Shown here: in pieces, positions 36,933 to 46,759 of the stretch | Layout: every line of letters begins with the position of its first letter | Numbering within the stretch: position 1 is the first letter of the stretch | Made by a program: the position numbers and the translations under genes | DNA from: Lepisosteus oculatus | Taxonomy: Eukaryota > Chordata > Actinopteri > Semionotiformes > Lepisosteidae | Length of the DNA: 64,000 nucleotides | Reading direction: 5' to 3' | Assembly: GCF_040954835.1 (NCBI RefSeq) | Contig: NC_090709.1 | Coordinates: forward strand, 42,974,490-43,038,489 | The notes under the pieces: model-generated | What the model was told of the DNA's origin: nothing | What the model saw: only the letters and a program-made list of their open reading frames with translations | Database searches by the model: none

Positions 36933-37952
36933 AGTGCGCAAAGCCCACAGCCACCTGCTCCAGCCTTCCTGTGTTGTGGCATGAGCGCACCAAGAGCAGC
37001 GGGAGAGTGTTGCAGGAACGTCACTCAGAAGGAAAGCCACCCAGCTGCGCCCTCTGAGCTCTGTCCAGCGCATCTTCCTCGCATGGACTCCTGCCTGCGA
37101 CGGGCAGGAAACAATTAGCAAGAACAGAACGACACCCCATGGGTGTCTCATGACCGCACCTTAGGTTGTGACACGTGCAGGTGTGAGGGGTTGCCGGGCT
37201 ACTTTGGAGCAGAGCTTGGGCGGAGGGGGGGCGGGAAAGCAGACAAAGAGGTGACACCTCAAGGTCTGCACGATCACAGCTCTCCGCTGCCCCAGGCTTC
37301 CGCTCGATAAGCTACTGGACACACCCGCCCCTCCTCACACAGACCGTGGAAAAGCCCCCGAGTGGGAGGGCTCGCTCTTCCTCCCAGGAGCTCTTGGACA
37401 CGACGCCCAGGGCGCGGGGAGCCGCCGCCTGCAAACATGGCTCCAGGCAGGACTCCACTCCGCAGGAGCCGCAGAGCAGAGGAGATGAGGGCAGCTTAGC
37501 TCCTGTGCAGAGACCTGAGCTGTTGTTGCTGTGGATGCTGTCTTTTCTGCACTCGGGGTAGGAGTGAATGTTGAGTTGCCCTTAGAAATGAAGCAGAGCA
37601 CTTCAACGGCACGGGTGTGTGTGTGTGTGCGCCCTGGTGATTCTGGGAGACAGATCGAACCTGGGCTAAAAGAGAGGGGGCTTAGCCCTCTTCCATTTGC
37701 TAGTTCAAAGTTGTACAACCCCTTTGTATCTGCTAGGCGGCGCAGTCGTCGTGCACAAAGAACACTTTGAAAAGCGTCAAAGGCAAGTCATTCCGAGTTG
37801 GTCGTTTGTGTTTTCCGTTCAGACGCGAAATGCTGACATGATCTCTCGGCTCCTCGGTTGTCATTTCTGCTCCGTAAAGGGATCACAGCACGCGTCGGCT
37901 TCCAGCATGCTGGGTCGGGACACGATGCCGGGGGTTGGAGAGAGCGATGTCT

Positions 37953-38024
37953 TCCTCGTTAGTATAGTGGCAAGTATCCCCGCCTGTCACGCGGGAGACC
38001 GGGGTTCGATTCCCCGACGGGGCG
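37953..38024 (+). tRNA. tRNA-Asp(GTC), unit 1
   Basis: The sequence matches tRNA-Asp: TCCTCGTTAGTATAGTGG, CGCCTGTCACGCG with anticodon GTC, and GGTTCGATTCC. The acceptor 3' half is CGGGGC where vertebrates have CGGGGA, costing the first pair. TTTT follows at about 38030. Confidence 0.92.
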
Positions 38025-38436
38025 TAGCTTTTCTTTCACCTCCTTAGAGAAATGACTGCCTTTCACTTCTCTGTTTTCTTTCACAGCGTCGTGCACCTTT
38101 TCATTGCTCTCGCTTTCAGAGCCTCCGCACGGCAGTCGACTCGACATCAGGAAGCACATTGAAGTGAAAGCAGGAAGCGCTGCGACATGCACTGTGCAGA
38201 TCCCGCCACACTAAGAGGTGAGTGGGTCTGTTCGATGCACAAAGAACGCTTTGAGAAGCGTCAAAGGCAAGTCATTCCGAGTTGGTCGTTTGTGTTTTCC
38301 GTTCAGACGCGAAATGCTGAAATGATCTCTCGGCTCCTCGGTTGTCATTTCTGCTCCGTAAAGGAATCACAGCACGCGTCGGCTTCCAGCACGGTGGGTC
38401 GGGACACGATGCCGGGGGTCGGAGAGAGCGATGTCT

Positions 38437-38496
38437 TCCTCGTTAGTATAGGACCTGTCACCTGTCCCCACCTGTCACGCGGGAGACTGGGGTGCA
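38437..38496 (+). pseudogene. Damaged tRNA-Asp, unit 1
   Basis: The 5' part (TCCTCGTTAGTATAG) and the anticodon arm (CCTGTCACGCGGG) match the intact Asp gene, but the D arm carries an extra GACCTGTCACC stretch and the T arm and acceptor end are lost (GGGGTGCATCAGG). It lies in the second internal subrepeat. Confidence 0.85.
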
Positions 38497-38645
38497 TCAG
38501 GACGCGCCTTGAAGTGAAAGCAGGATGCGCTGTGACATGCACTGTGCAGATCCCGCCACACTAAGAGGTGGGTCCAGTGGGTCTGTTCGATCACAGCGCT
38601 AGGCGAATCCCCAATCCCCTTTTGTGCCTGGCGACAAAAGATGTC

Positions 38646-38718
38646 TGTTTCCGCCCGGTTTCGAACCGGGGACCTTTCACGTGTGAGGCGAACGTGATAA
38701 CCACTACACTACGGAAAC
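38646..38718 (-). tRNA. tRNA-Val(CAC), unit 1
   Basis: The minus strand reads GTTTCCGTAGTGTAGTGG, CGCCTCACACG with anticodon CAC, and a perfect T arm with GGTTCGAAACC. The acceptor pairs fully and TTTT follows downstream. Confidence 0.94.
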
Positions 38719-39146
38719 GGTGGTAAGACGTGCCCAGCGGCCCAGCGCTGAGCTTCGCCAATGCGATTTAGCTGCTTCCAGTGCCTTTATTGGAGTGCGC
38801 TGATGGACCGTGCTCTCTCTCCAGAGACCAGCACGCCTGTCATGGACGGAGCAGGAAAGGCGGCGCCACATTCTACAGCCCTCTCCACGCAATCGACGAA
38901 ATCGGGCTACTGAAGTGGAGAAAATCGCCTCTCCAGAAAGTGCAAATATCATCTTGGAGACTATAAATCCTATTGCCGAAGGTCAGCCCTGTCTACCAGA
39001 GTAACCCTCCCACAGCGATGATCAGCTCGTCTCACACGCGAGAAGTTTCGGTTGGAAACAAGCGCCCCCTCTTCTCGCACGTTTTGCACGTTCGAGTAGT
39101 TTTAATGCGGCTCTTTCGTACACGGTGCTGATCTTTTGGAAAGCAG

Positions 39147-39211
39147 GAGGCAAATCCGAGTCGAACCGCCTGGGTGAAAACCAGGAACCCTAACCGCTAG
39201 ACTATATGGCA
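39147..39211 (-). pseudogene. Damaged tRNA-Glu(TTC), unit 1
   Basis: The minus strand keeps CCATATAGTCTAGCGGTTAG and CCTGGTTTTCACCCAGG with anticodon TTC, but about six bases of the T arm are missing compared with unit 3, the acceptor halves do not pair, and no T-run follows. Confidence 0.85.
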
Positions 39212-39412
39212 GCGAACAACCATGCTGTTCCCGGCATCATGCAAGCAAACTACATAAATATGAGAAAACACGCAAGAGAGTTGTCACTCAGAGTGTCGAA
39301 GGGTCGATGTATACTGGGGCTCAGTTGAAATGCAACGTCAGGACTTTTCCGAATTATGTCACACGAAGAGAGCACAGCCCTTTCCACCCTGCCGCGTGTG
39401 TCTCGGTAACTC

Positions 39413-39484
39413 GCTGTGATCGTATAGTGGTCAGTACTTTGCGTTGTGGCCGCAACAACCCCGGTTCGAATCCGGGTCACGCCA
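39413..39484 (+). tRNA. tRNA-His(GTG), unit 2
   Basis: Identical to the unit 1 gene except that the acceptor end reads CACGCC instead of CACGGC, so one acceptor pair is lost. Anticodon GTG, internal boxes and the downstream TTTT are kept. Confidence 0.88.
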
Positions 39485-40058
39485 GAATAGGGGCGTCTGC
39501 TTTTACTACTCGCACGAATGAAGGCAAAAAAAAGCCAATCGACGTGAACGAACGGCGCTTTACAGAGGAGTACTGCCTGACTGGATCGTTGATGAACGAC
39601 AGAGGCCACTCCGACCTCTTCTCGGTTTTCTTCAATGACTTACTAAGGATCTTCTTCACATTCGCCCATGCAGGGGAAGCCAGTTACACCAAAGCAAACG
39701 CAGGAAAGTGCATTTCAAGCAGAGACCAGGAGGGACTTGTTTACACCGAGAGTGGGCGGAGAATGGAACAATGCGCCCAGCCCTGTTGCTGGAGCCGATT
39801 CTTGATGAGCTCTTGGGCTCACTAAGAGGCCCCCGCTGGATGCTAATCTTTCTGTTGTTCTTGCAGGTCCTGCGCTGCTTTTGAGCCGACAGAGCTCGAC
39901 CTGGTCTGTCGGCACAGCCCAATTGCAAATGATCGGCTCCGCGTACAGAAGGAACGTGCGTTTGGTACAAGAGTGCACGAAGGCACCGGAAATACATTGG
40001 GAACAAATGACCGGTCGCTCAAGACCTCTGTGAAGTACAGGAGCGTGCAAAACGAGGC

Positions 40059-40131
40059 TGTTTCCGCCCAGTCTCGAACCGGGGACCTTTCGCGTGTTAG
40101 GCGAACGTGATAGCCGCTACACTACGGAAAC
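40059..40131 (-). tRNA. tRNA-Val(AAC), unit 2
   Basis: Identical by eye to the unit 1 gene, including the single T-stem mismatch. Anticodon AAC. Confidence 0.92.
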
Positions 40132-40240
40132 CTGTAGGGACTGCTGCTGGTGTCTCGCTTGCGTTTCGGGCTGAGAAAGGGACGCGTCACTTTAGGCAGG
40201 TGGCGCTGGAGAGAGGAACAAAGGGCGCGATGAAACAAAA

Positions 40241-40313
40241 TGCCGAAACCCGGGATCGAACCAGGGACCTTTAGATCTTCAGTCTAACGCTCTCCCAACT
40301 GAGCTATTTCGGC
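40241..40313 (-). tRNA. tRNA-Phe(GAA), unit 2
   Basis: The acceptor stem is fully paired here (GCCGAAA with TTTCGGC), matching the vertebrate consensus better than unit 1. Anticodon GAA; a T-run follows. Confidence 0.95.
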
Positions 40314-41337
40314 AGTGCGCAAAGCCCACAGCCACCTGCTCCAGCCTTCCTGTGTTGTGGCATGAGCGCACCAAGAGTAGCGGGAGAGTGTTGCAGGAAC
40401 GTCACTCAGAAGGAAAGCCACCCAGCTGCGCCCTCTGAGCTCTGTCCAGCGCATCTTCCTCGCATGGACTCCTGCCTGCGACGGGCAGGAAACAATTAGC
40501 AAGAACAGAACGACACCCCATGGGTGTCTCATGACCGCACCTTAGGTTGTGACACGTGCAGGTGTGAGGGGTTGCCGGGCTACTTTGGAGCAGAGCTTGG
40601 GCGGAGGGGGGGCGGGAAAGCAGACAAAGAGGTGACACCTCAAGGTCTGCACGATCACAGCTCTCCGCCGCCCCAGGCTTCCGCTCGATAAGCTACTGGA
40701 CACACCCGCCCCTCCTCACACAGACCGTGGAAAAGCCCCCGAGTGGGAGGGCTCGCTCTTCCTCCCAGGAGCTCTTGGACACGACGCCCAGACAGGGCGC
40801 GGGGAGCCGCCGCCTGCAAACATGGCTCCAGGCAGGACTCCACTCCGCAGGAGCCGCAGAGCAGAGGAGATGAGGGCAGCTTAGCTCCTGTGCAGAGACC
40901 TGAGCTGTTGTTGCTGTGGATGCTGTCTTTTCTGCACTCGGGGTAGGAGTGAATGTTGAGTTGCCCTTAGAAATGAAGCAGAGCACTTCAACGGCACGGG
41001 TGTGTGTGTGTGTGCGCCCTGGTGATTCTGGGAGACAGATCGAACCTGGGCTAAAAGAGAGGGGGCTTAGCCCTCTTCCATTTGCTAGTTCAAAGTTGTA
41101 CAACCCCTTTGTATCTGCTAGGCGGCGCAGTCGTCGTGCACAAAGAACACTTTGAAAAGCGTCAAAGGCAAGTCATTCCGAGTTGGTCGTTTGTGTTTTC
41201 CGTTCAGACGCGAAATGCTGACATGATCTCTCGGCTCCTCGGTTGTCATTTCTGCTCCGTAAAGGGATCACAGCACGCGTCGGCTTCCAGCATGCTGGGT
41301 CGGGACACGATGCCGGGGGTTGGAGAGAGCGATGTCT

Positions 41338-41409
41338 TCCTCGTTAGTATAGTGGCAAGTATCCCCGCCTGTCACGCGGGAGACCGGGGTTCGATTCCCC
41401 GACGGGGCG
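41338..41409 (+). tRNA. tRNA-Asp(GTC), unit 2
   Basis: Identical by eye to the unit 1 gene, with anticodon GTC, the B box GGTTCGATTCC and TTTT downstream. Confidence 0.92.
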
Positions 41410-41821
41410 TAGCTTTTCTTTCACCTCCTTAGAGAAATGACTGCCTTTCACTTCTCTGTTTTCTTTCACAGCGTCGTGCACCTTTTCATTGCTCTCGCTT
41501 TCAGAGCCTCCGCACGGCAGTCGACTCGACATCAGGAAGCACATTGAAGTGAAAGCAGGAAGCGCTGCGACATGCACTGTGCAGATCCCGCCACACTAAG
41601 AGGTGAGTGGGTCTGTTCGATGCACAAAGAACGCTTTGAGAAGCGTCAAAGGCAAGTCATTCCGAGTTGGTCGTTTGTGTTTTCCGTTCAGACGCGAAAT
41701 GCTGAAATGATCTCTCGGCTCCTCGGTTGTCATTTCTGCTCCGTAAAGGAATCACAGCACGCGTCGGCTTCCAGCACGGTGGGTCGGGACACGATGCCGG
41801 GGGTCGGAGAGAGCGATGTCT

Positions 41822-41881
41822 TCCTCGTTAGTATAGGACCTATCACCTGTCCCCACCTGTCACGCGGGAGACTGGGGTGCA
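41822..41881 (+). pseudogene. Damaged tRNA-Asp, unit 2
   Basis: It has the same D-arm insertion and lost T arm as in unit 1, with one further base change (GACCTATCACC). Confidence 0.85.
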
Positions 41882-42030
41882 TCAGGACGCGCCTTGAAGT
41901 GAAAGCAGGATGCGCTGTGACATGCACTGTGCAGATCCCGCCACACTAAGAGGTGGGTCCAGTGGGTCTGTTCGATCACAGCGCTAGGCGAATCCCCAAT
42001 CCCTTTTTGTGCCTGGCGACAAAAGATGTC

Positions 42031-42103
42031 TGTTTCCACCCGGTTTCAAACCGGGGACCTTTCGCGTGTGAGGCGAACGTGATAACCACTACACTACAGA
42101 AAC
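42031..42103 (-). tRNA. tRNA-Val(CAC), unit 2
   Basis: Anticodon CAC. Compared with unit 1 there are changes in both acceptor halves (GTTTCTG and TGGAAAC) and in the T loop (GGTTTGAAACC), so the stem keeps pairing through wobble but box B is weaker. TTTT follows. Confidence 0.88.
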
Positions 42104-42531
42104 GGTGGAAAGACGTGCCCAGCGGCCCAGCGCTGAGCTTCGCCAATGCGATTTAGCTGCTTCCAGTGCCTTTATTGGAGTGCGCTGATGGACCGTGCTC
42201 TCTCTCCAGAGACCAGCACGCCTGTCATGGACGGAGCAGGAAAGGCGGCGCCACATTCTACAGCCCTCTCCACGCAATCGACGAAATCGGGCTACTGAAG
42301 TGGAGAAAATCGCCTCTCCAGAAAGTGCAAATATCATCTTGGAGACTATAAATCCTATTGCCGAAGGTCAGCCCTGTCTACCAGAGTAACCCTCCCACAG
42401 CGATGATCAGCTCGTCTCACACGCGAGAAGTTTCGGTTGGAAACAAGCGCCCCCTCTTCTCGCACGTTTTGCACTTTCGAGTAGTTTTAATGCGGCTCTT
42501 TCGTACACGGTGCTGATCTTTTGGAAAGCAG

Positions 42532-42596
42532 GAGGCAAATCCGAGTCGAACCGCCTGGGTGAAAACCAGGAACCCTAACCGCTAGACTATATGGCA
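42532..42596 (-). pseudogene. Damaged tRNA-Glu(TTC), unit 2
   Basis: It shares the short T-arm loss of unit 1, so the two units descend from a common copy that already had it. No T-run follows. Confidence 0.85.
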
Positions 42597-42797
42597 GCGA
42601 ACAACCATGCTCTTCCCGGCATCATGCAAGCAAACTACATAAATATGAGAAAACACGCAAGAGAGTTGTCACTCAGAGTGTCGAAGGGTCGATGTATACT
42701 GGGGCTCAGTTGAAATGCAACGTCAGGACTTTTCCAAATTATGTCACACGAAGAGAGCACAGCCCTTTCCGCCCTGCCGCGTGTGTCTCGGTAACTC

Positions 42798-42869
42798 GCT
42801 GTGATTGTATAGTGGTCAGTACTTTGCGTTGTGGCCGCAACAACCCCGGTTCGAATCTGGGTCACGGCA
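42798..42869 (+). tRNA. tRNA-His(GTG), unit 3
   Basis: Anticodon GTG with a full acceptor end CACGGC. One change in the D arm (GATTGTATAG) and one T-stem mismatch (GAATCTGGG) distinguish it. TTTT follows. Confidence 0.88.
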
Positions 42870-43425
42870 GAATAAGGGCGTCTGCTTTTACTACTCGCAC
42901 GAATGAAGGCAAAAAAAAGCCAATCGATGTGAACGAACGGCGCTTTACAGAGGAGTACTGCCTGACTGGATCGTTGATGAACGACAGAGGCCACTCCGAC
43001 CTCTTCTCGGTTTTCTTCAATGACTTACTAAGGATCTTCTTCACATTCGCCCATGCAGGGGAAGCCAGTGACACCAAAGCAAACGCAGGAAAGTGCATTT
43101 CAAGCAGAGACCAGGAGGGACTTGTTTACACCGAGAGTGGGCGGAGAATGGAACAATGCGCCCAGCCCTGATGCTGGAGCCGATTCTTGATGAGCTCTTG
43201 GGCTCACTAAGAGGTCCCCGCTGGATGCTAATCTTTCTGTTGTTCTTGCAGGTCCTGCGCTGCTTTTGAGCCGACAGAGCTCGTCCTGGTCTGTCGGTAC
43301 AGCCCAATTGCAAATGATCGGCTCCGCGTACAGAAGGAACGTGCGTTTGGCACCGGAAATACATTGGGAACAAATGACCGGTCGCTCAAGACCTCTGTGA
43401 AGTACAGGAGCGTGCAAAACAAGGC

Positions 43426-43498
43426 TGTCTCCGCCCGGTCTCGAACCGGGGACTTTTCGCGTGTTAGGCGAACGTGATAGCCGCTACACTACAGAAAC
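43426..43498 (-). tRNA. tRNA-Val(AAC), unit 3
   Basis: Anticodon AAC. The T stem is fully paired here (CCGGTTCGAGACCGG), unlike units 1 and 2, while the acceptor halves have two changes (GTTTCTG and CGGAGAC) that leave one wobble and one mismatch. Confidence 0.87.
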
Positions 43499-43607
43499 CT
43501 GCAGGGACTGCTGCTGGTGTCTCTCTTGCGTTTCGGGCTGAGAAAGGGACGCGTCACTTTAGGAAGGGGGCGCTGGAGAGAGGAACAAAGGGCGCGATGA
43601 AACAAAA

Positions 43608-43618
43608 TGCCGAAACCC

Positions 43619-43652
<34 letters not shown>

Positions 43653-43680
43653 AACGCTCTCCCAACTGAGCTATTTCGGC
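43608..43680 (-). tRNA. tRNA-Phe(GAA), unit 3
   Basis: Matches unit 2, with one change in the variable region (TGAAGGTCC). The acceptor is fully paired; anticodon GAA; T-run follows. Confidence 0.94.
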
Positions 43681-44702
43681 AGTGCGCAAAGTCCACAGCC
43701 ACCTGCTCCAGCCTTGCTGTGTTGTGGCATGAGCGCACCAAGAGTAGCGGGAGAGTGTTGCAGGAACGTCACTCAGAAGGAAAACCACCCAGCTGCGCCC
43801 TCTGAGCTCTGTCCAGCGCATCTTCCTCGCATGGACTCCTGCCTGCGACGGGCAGGAAACAATTAGCAAGAACAGAACGACACCCCATGAGTGTCTCATG
43901 ACCGCACCTTAGGTTGTGACACGTGCAGGTGTGAGGGGTTGCCGGGCTACTTTGGAGCAGAGCTTGGGCGGAGGGGGGGCGGGAAAGCAGACAAAGAGGT
44001 GACACCTCAAGGTCTGCACGATCACAGCTCTCCGCCGCCCCAGGCTTCCGCTCGATAAGCTACTGGACACACCCGCCCCTCCTCACACAGACCGTGGAAA
44101 AGCCCCCGAGTGGGAGGGCTCTCTCTTCCTCCCAGGAGCTCTTGGACACGACGCCCAGACAGGGCGCGGGGAGCCGCCGCCTGCAAACACGGCTCCAGGC
44201 AGGACTCCACTCCGCAGGAGGCGCAGAGCAGAGGAGATGAGGGCAGCTTAGCTCCTGTGGAGAGACCTGAGCTGTTGTTGCTGTGGATGCTGTCTTTTCT
44301 GCACTCGGGGTAGGAGTGAATGTTGAGTTGCCCTTAGAAATTAAGCAGAGCACTTCAATGGCACGGGTGTGTGTGTGTGCGCCCTGGTGATTCTGGGAGA
44401 CAGATCGAACCTGGGCTAAAAGAGAGGGGGCTTAGCCCTCTTCCATTTGCTAGTTCAAAGTTGTACAACCCATTTGTATCTGCTAGGCGGCGCAGTCGTC
44501 GTGCACAAAGAACGCTTTGAAAAGCGTCAAAGGCAAGTCATTCCGAGTTGGTCGTTTGTGTTTTCCGTTCAGATGCGAAATGCTGAAATAATCTCTCGGC
44601 TCCTCGGTTGTCATTTCTGCTCTGTAAAGGGATCACAGCACGCGTCGGCTTCCAGCACGCTGGGTCGGGACACGATGCCGGGGGTCGGAGAGAGCGATGT
44701 CT

Positions 44703-44762
44703 TCCTCGTTAGTATAGGACCTGTCACCTGTCCCCCCTGTCACGCGGGAGACTGGGGTACAT
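44703..44762 (+). pseudogene. Damaged tRNA-Asp, unit 3 (only Asp copy)
   Basis: This matches the damaged Asp copies of units 1 and 2, again with the D-arm insertion and lost T arm. Unit 3 therefore has no usable tRNA-Asp gene. Confidence 0.85.
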
Positions 44763-44877
44763 CAGGATGCGCATTGAAGTGAAAGCAGGATGCGCTGTGA
44801 CATGCACTGTGCAGATCCCGCCACACAGCGCTAGGCGAATCCCCAATCCCCTTTTGTGCCTGGCGACAAAAGGTTTC

Positions 44878-44950
44878 TGTTTCCGCCCGGTTTCAAACCA
44901 GGAACCTTTCGCGTGTGAGGCGAACGTGATAACCACTACACTACGGAAAC
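44878..44950 (-). tRNA. tRNA-Val(CAC), unit 3
   Basis: Anticodon CAC with a fully paired acceptor (GTTTCCG with CGGAAAC). The T arm has drifted (TTCCTGGTTTGAAACC), with one mismatch. The expected T-run is weaker here (AAACCTTTTG, minus strand). Confidence 0.85.
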
Positions 44951-45377
44951 GGTGGTAATACGTGCCCAGCGGCCCAGCGTTGAGCTTCGCCAATGCGATT
45001 CAGCTGCTTCCAGTGCCTTTATTGGAGTGCGCTGATGGACCGTGCTTTCTCTCCAGAGACCAGCACGCCTGTCATGGACGGAGCAGGAAAGGCGGCGCCA
45101 CATTCTACAGCCCTCTCCACGCAATCGACGAAATCGGGCTACTGAAGTGGAGAAAATCGCCTCTCCAGAAAGTGCAAATATCATCTTGGAGACTATAAAT
45201 CCTATTGCCGAAGGTCAGCCCTGTCTACCAGAGTAACCCTCCCACAGCGATGATCAGCTCGTCTCACACGCGAGAAGTTTCGGTTGGAAACAAGCGCCCC
45301 CTCTTCTCGCACGTTTTGCACGTTCGAGTAGTTTTAATGCGGCTCTTTCGTACAGCGTGCTGATCTTTTGGAAAGCA

Positions 45378-45449
45378 GGAGGCAAAACCGAGTCAAACCC
45401 GGGCCGCCTGGGTGAAAACCAGGAACCCTAACCGCTAGACCATATGGCA
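45378..45449 (-). pseudogene. Damaged tRNA-Glu(TTC), unit 3
   Basis: The T arm is longer here than in units 1 and 2 (GGCGGCCCGGGTTTGACTCGG), so this copy keeps the older form. The 3' acceptor half still fails to pair with TGCCATA and no T-run follows. Confidence 0.8.
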
Positions 45450-46011
45450 AAGAGCAGCCGTGCTGTTCCCGGCATCATGCAAGCAAACTACATACAGATG
45501 CAGCCATTCAAAGTGTGCGGTACAGACACATACCGCAGCTAAGATGACACGGGGTACCGCGGTGCGTGATTGGTTGACCGACAGGGGCACTCGTGATCCG
45601 TTGGTCTGTCGTAGAAAGACTTACTGTAAACGTCTTTACTGTGCCCATTGTAGATATTGAATTTTACCACTGAAGGGAAATCTTAGTAGCTGAGCATAAA
45701 AAGAATAGGAGCATATTGTAACGCGTGTGAAGGCCATAAACGATATTAATTTTGGAACGTAAACATACAGTATATAGCTGGTCTCGGTACTTTAAAAAAA
45801 ATACACACCAGTATTCCATTTCTCCCTAAACATTGTAAGCTTCAAAGTCTTTAACTAACGTGATACCGGAGTCAACAAGCATACTTTTAGAATTTGATTA
45901 AAAGGGAATATAATATGGAATCGCGTATCTCAAAAATTTAATAACGGTATGATTATATCCGTGTACTGCGGCAGGGCTGTGTAGGGCTGTTTCGCCTGCT
46001 TGTTCATACAA

Positions 46012-46086
46012 GCTGTCTTGTAGCCTACTGGTTCAGGTGTGTGACTGCCAACTAGCAGGTTGTGTGTTCAAATCCAGCTGGTGCTG
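46012..46086 (+). repeat. tRNA-like segment in the left arm of unit B
   Basis: The words TAGCCTACTGGTTCAGG and TTGTGTGTTCAAATCCAGC form a plausible box A and box B. It lies at the same arm position as the minus-strand tRNA-like segments at 20166 and 49753 but differs considerably in sequence. The anticodon arm is doubtful. Confidence 0.4.
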
Positions 46087-46759
46087 GACTTTTCATTTTT
46101 ATTTATTTATTTTTTAATCGCGTAACATAAACATATTACCGTATGCAAACTGTACTGTATACAGTATGTATATGTATATTTAATGTCTTAACTGTGCCCG
46201 TTTAATTGAATTTAAAAAAATTATTTAAAACACGAACATTAAGCTGTTTACATCTTCCGCCTGAGAACAGTCACCCGTTGCTACCCAACGCAGAATGGTG
46301 ATTGGCTGACACCATCTGACACCCCTCTGATTGGAGAAAAAAGACGTGCTGGTGTGCTATACATACTGTACCAGGAAGAGGATTTCTTTCTATTCAAAAC
46401 GTGTATTTTAAAAGTTTAAGAAGTAAAAACCTTACAGCGTACACAGATTTCTAAACTGATCAGGATCGTTATCTTTGTCTTATGCATAATAATGTTCACC
46501 GCTCTGTCCAGCAAATTAATAATAAACTTTATTTTATATAGCGTTTTAAACGAATAAGTAATTAGATTGCTCATAAACCTAATCACTTGCTTTTTCTTTT
46601 TATTTAGGCTCTGATTTCAACTATAGATCGTATTATTAATAACCATAATAACAACCAACCAACAAAAACAACCATATAAACATAATACCAACCAAAAACA
46701 TAGATAACAACCACAATACAAAATCAAATAATCAAACCATTTTACTCTCGCAAAGTCCT
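46087..46759. other. Unannotated part of unit B
   Basis: AT-rich sequence without a counterpart that I can see in unit A. The stretch 46620-46745 is strongly A- and C-biased on the plus strand. No gene is visible. Confidence 0.3.

Larger units (their letters stand above)
35861..39241. repeat. tRNA macro-repeat, unit 1 (3381 bp)
   Basis: The unit runs from CAAGCAAACTACATAAATAT to GGCATCATG and recurs in tandem at 39242 and 42627. It holds tRNA genes for His, Val(AAC), Phe, Asp and Val(CAC), plus damaged Asp and Glu copies. The region 37742-38225 is itself repeated in tandem at 38227-38580, which created the second Asp copy. The many open frames across it repeat with the unit and are not protein genes. 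Confidence 0.95.
39242..42626. repeat. tRNA macro-repeat, unit 2 (3385 bp)
   Basis: This unit differs from unit 1 by scattered single bases and a four-base addition near 40795 (the extra CAGA of GCCCAGACAGGGCG). It has the same seven tRNA positions and the same internal subrepeat. The near identity implies recent duplication or ongoing gene conversion. Confidence 0.95.
42627..45479. repeat. tRNA macro-repeat, unit 3 (about 2853 bp)
   Basis: This is a shorter, more diverged unit. It lacks the intact tRNA-Asp and about 485 bp around it, exactly the span between the two internal subrepeats of units 1 and 2, plus about 25 bp near 44826 and 12 bp or so near 43350. It ends in the first bases of a fourth unit (CAAGCAAACTACAT) that runs straight into inverted-repeat unit B. 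Confidence 0.95.

Noticed and set aside
37630-37700. A tRNA-like word (CAGATCGAACCTGG) in the spacer of each unit.
   Set aside because: No matching D arm or anticodon arm on either strand.
35839-45198. Many open frames of 60-172 residues that recur in the three tRNA units, e.g. a 119-residue minus-strand frame in each unit.
   Set aside because: They run through tRNA genes, recur only because the unit recurs, lie on both strands and have no recognisable motif.
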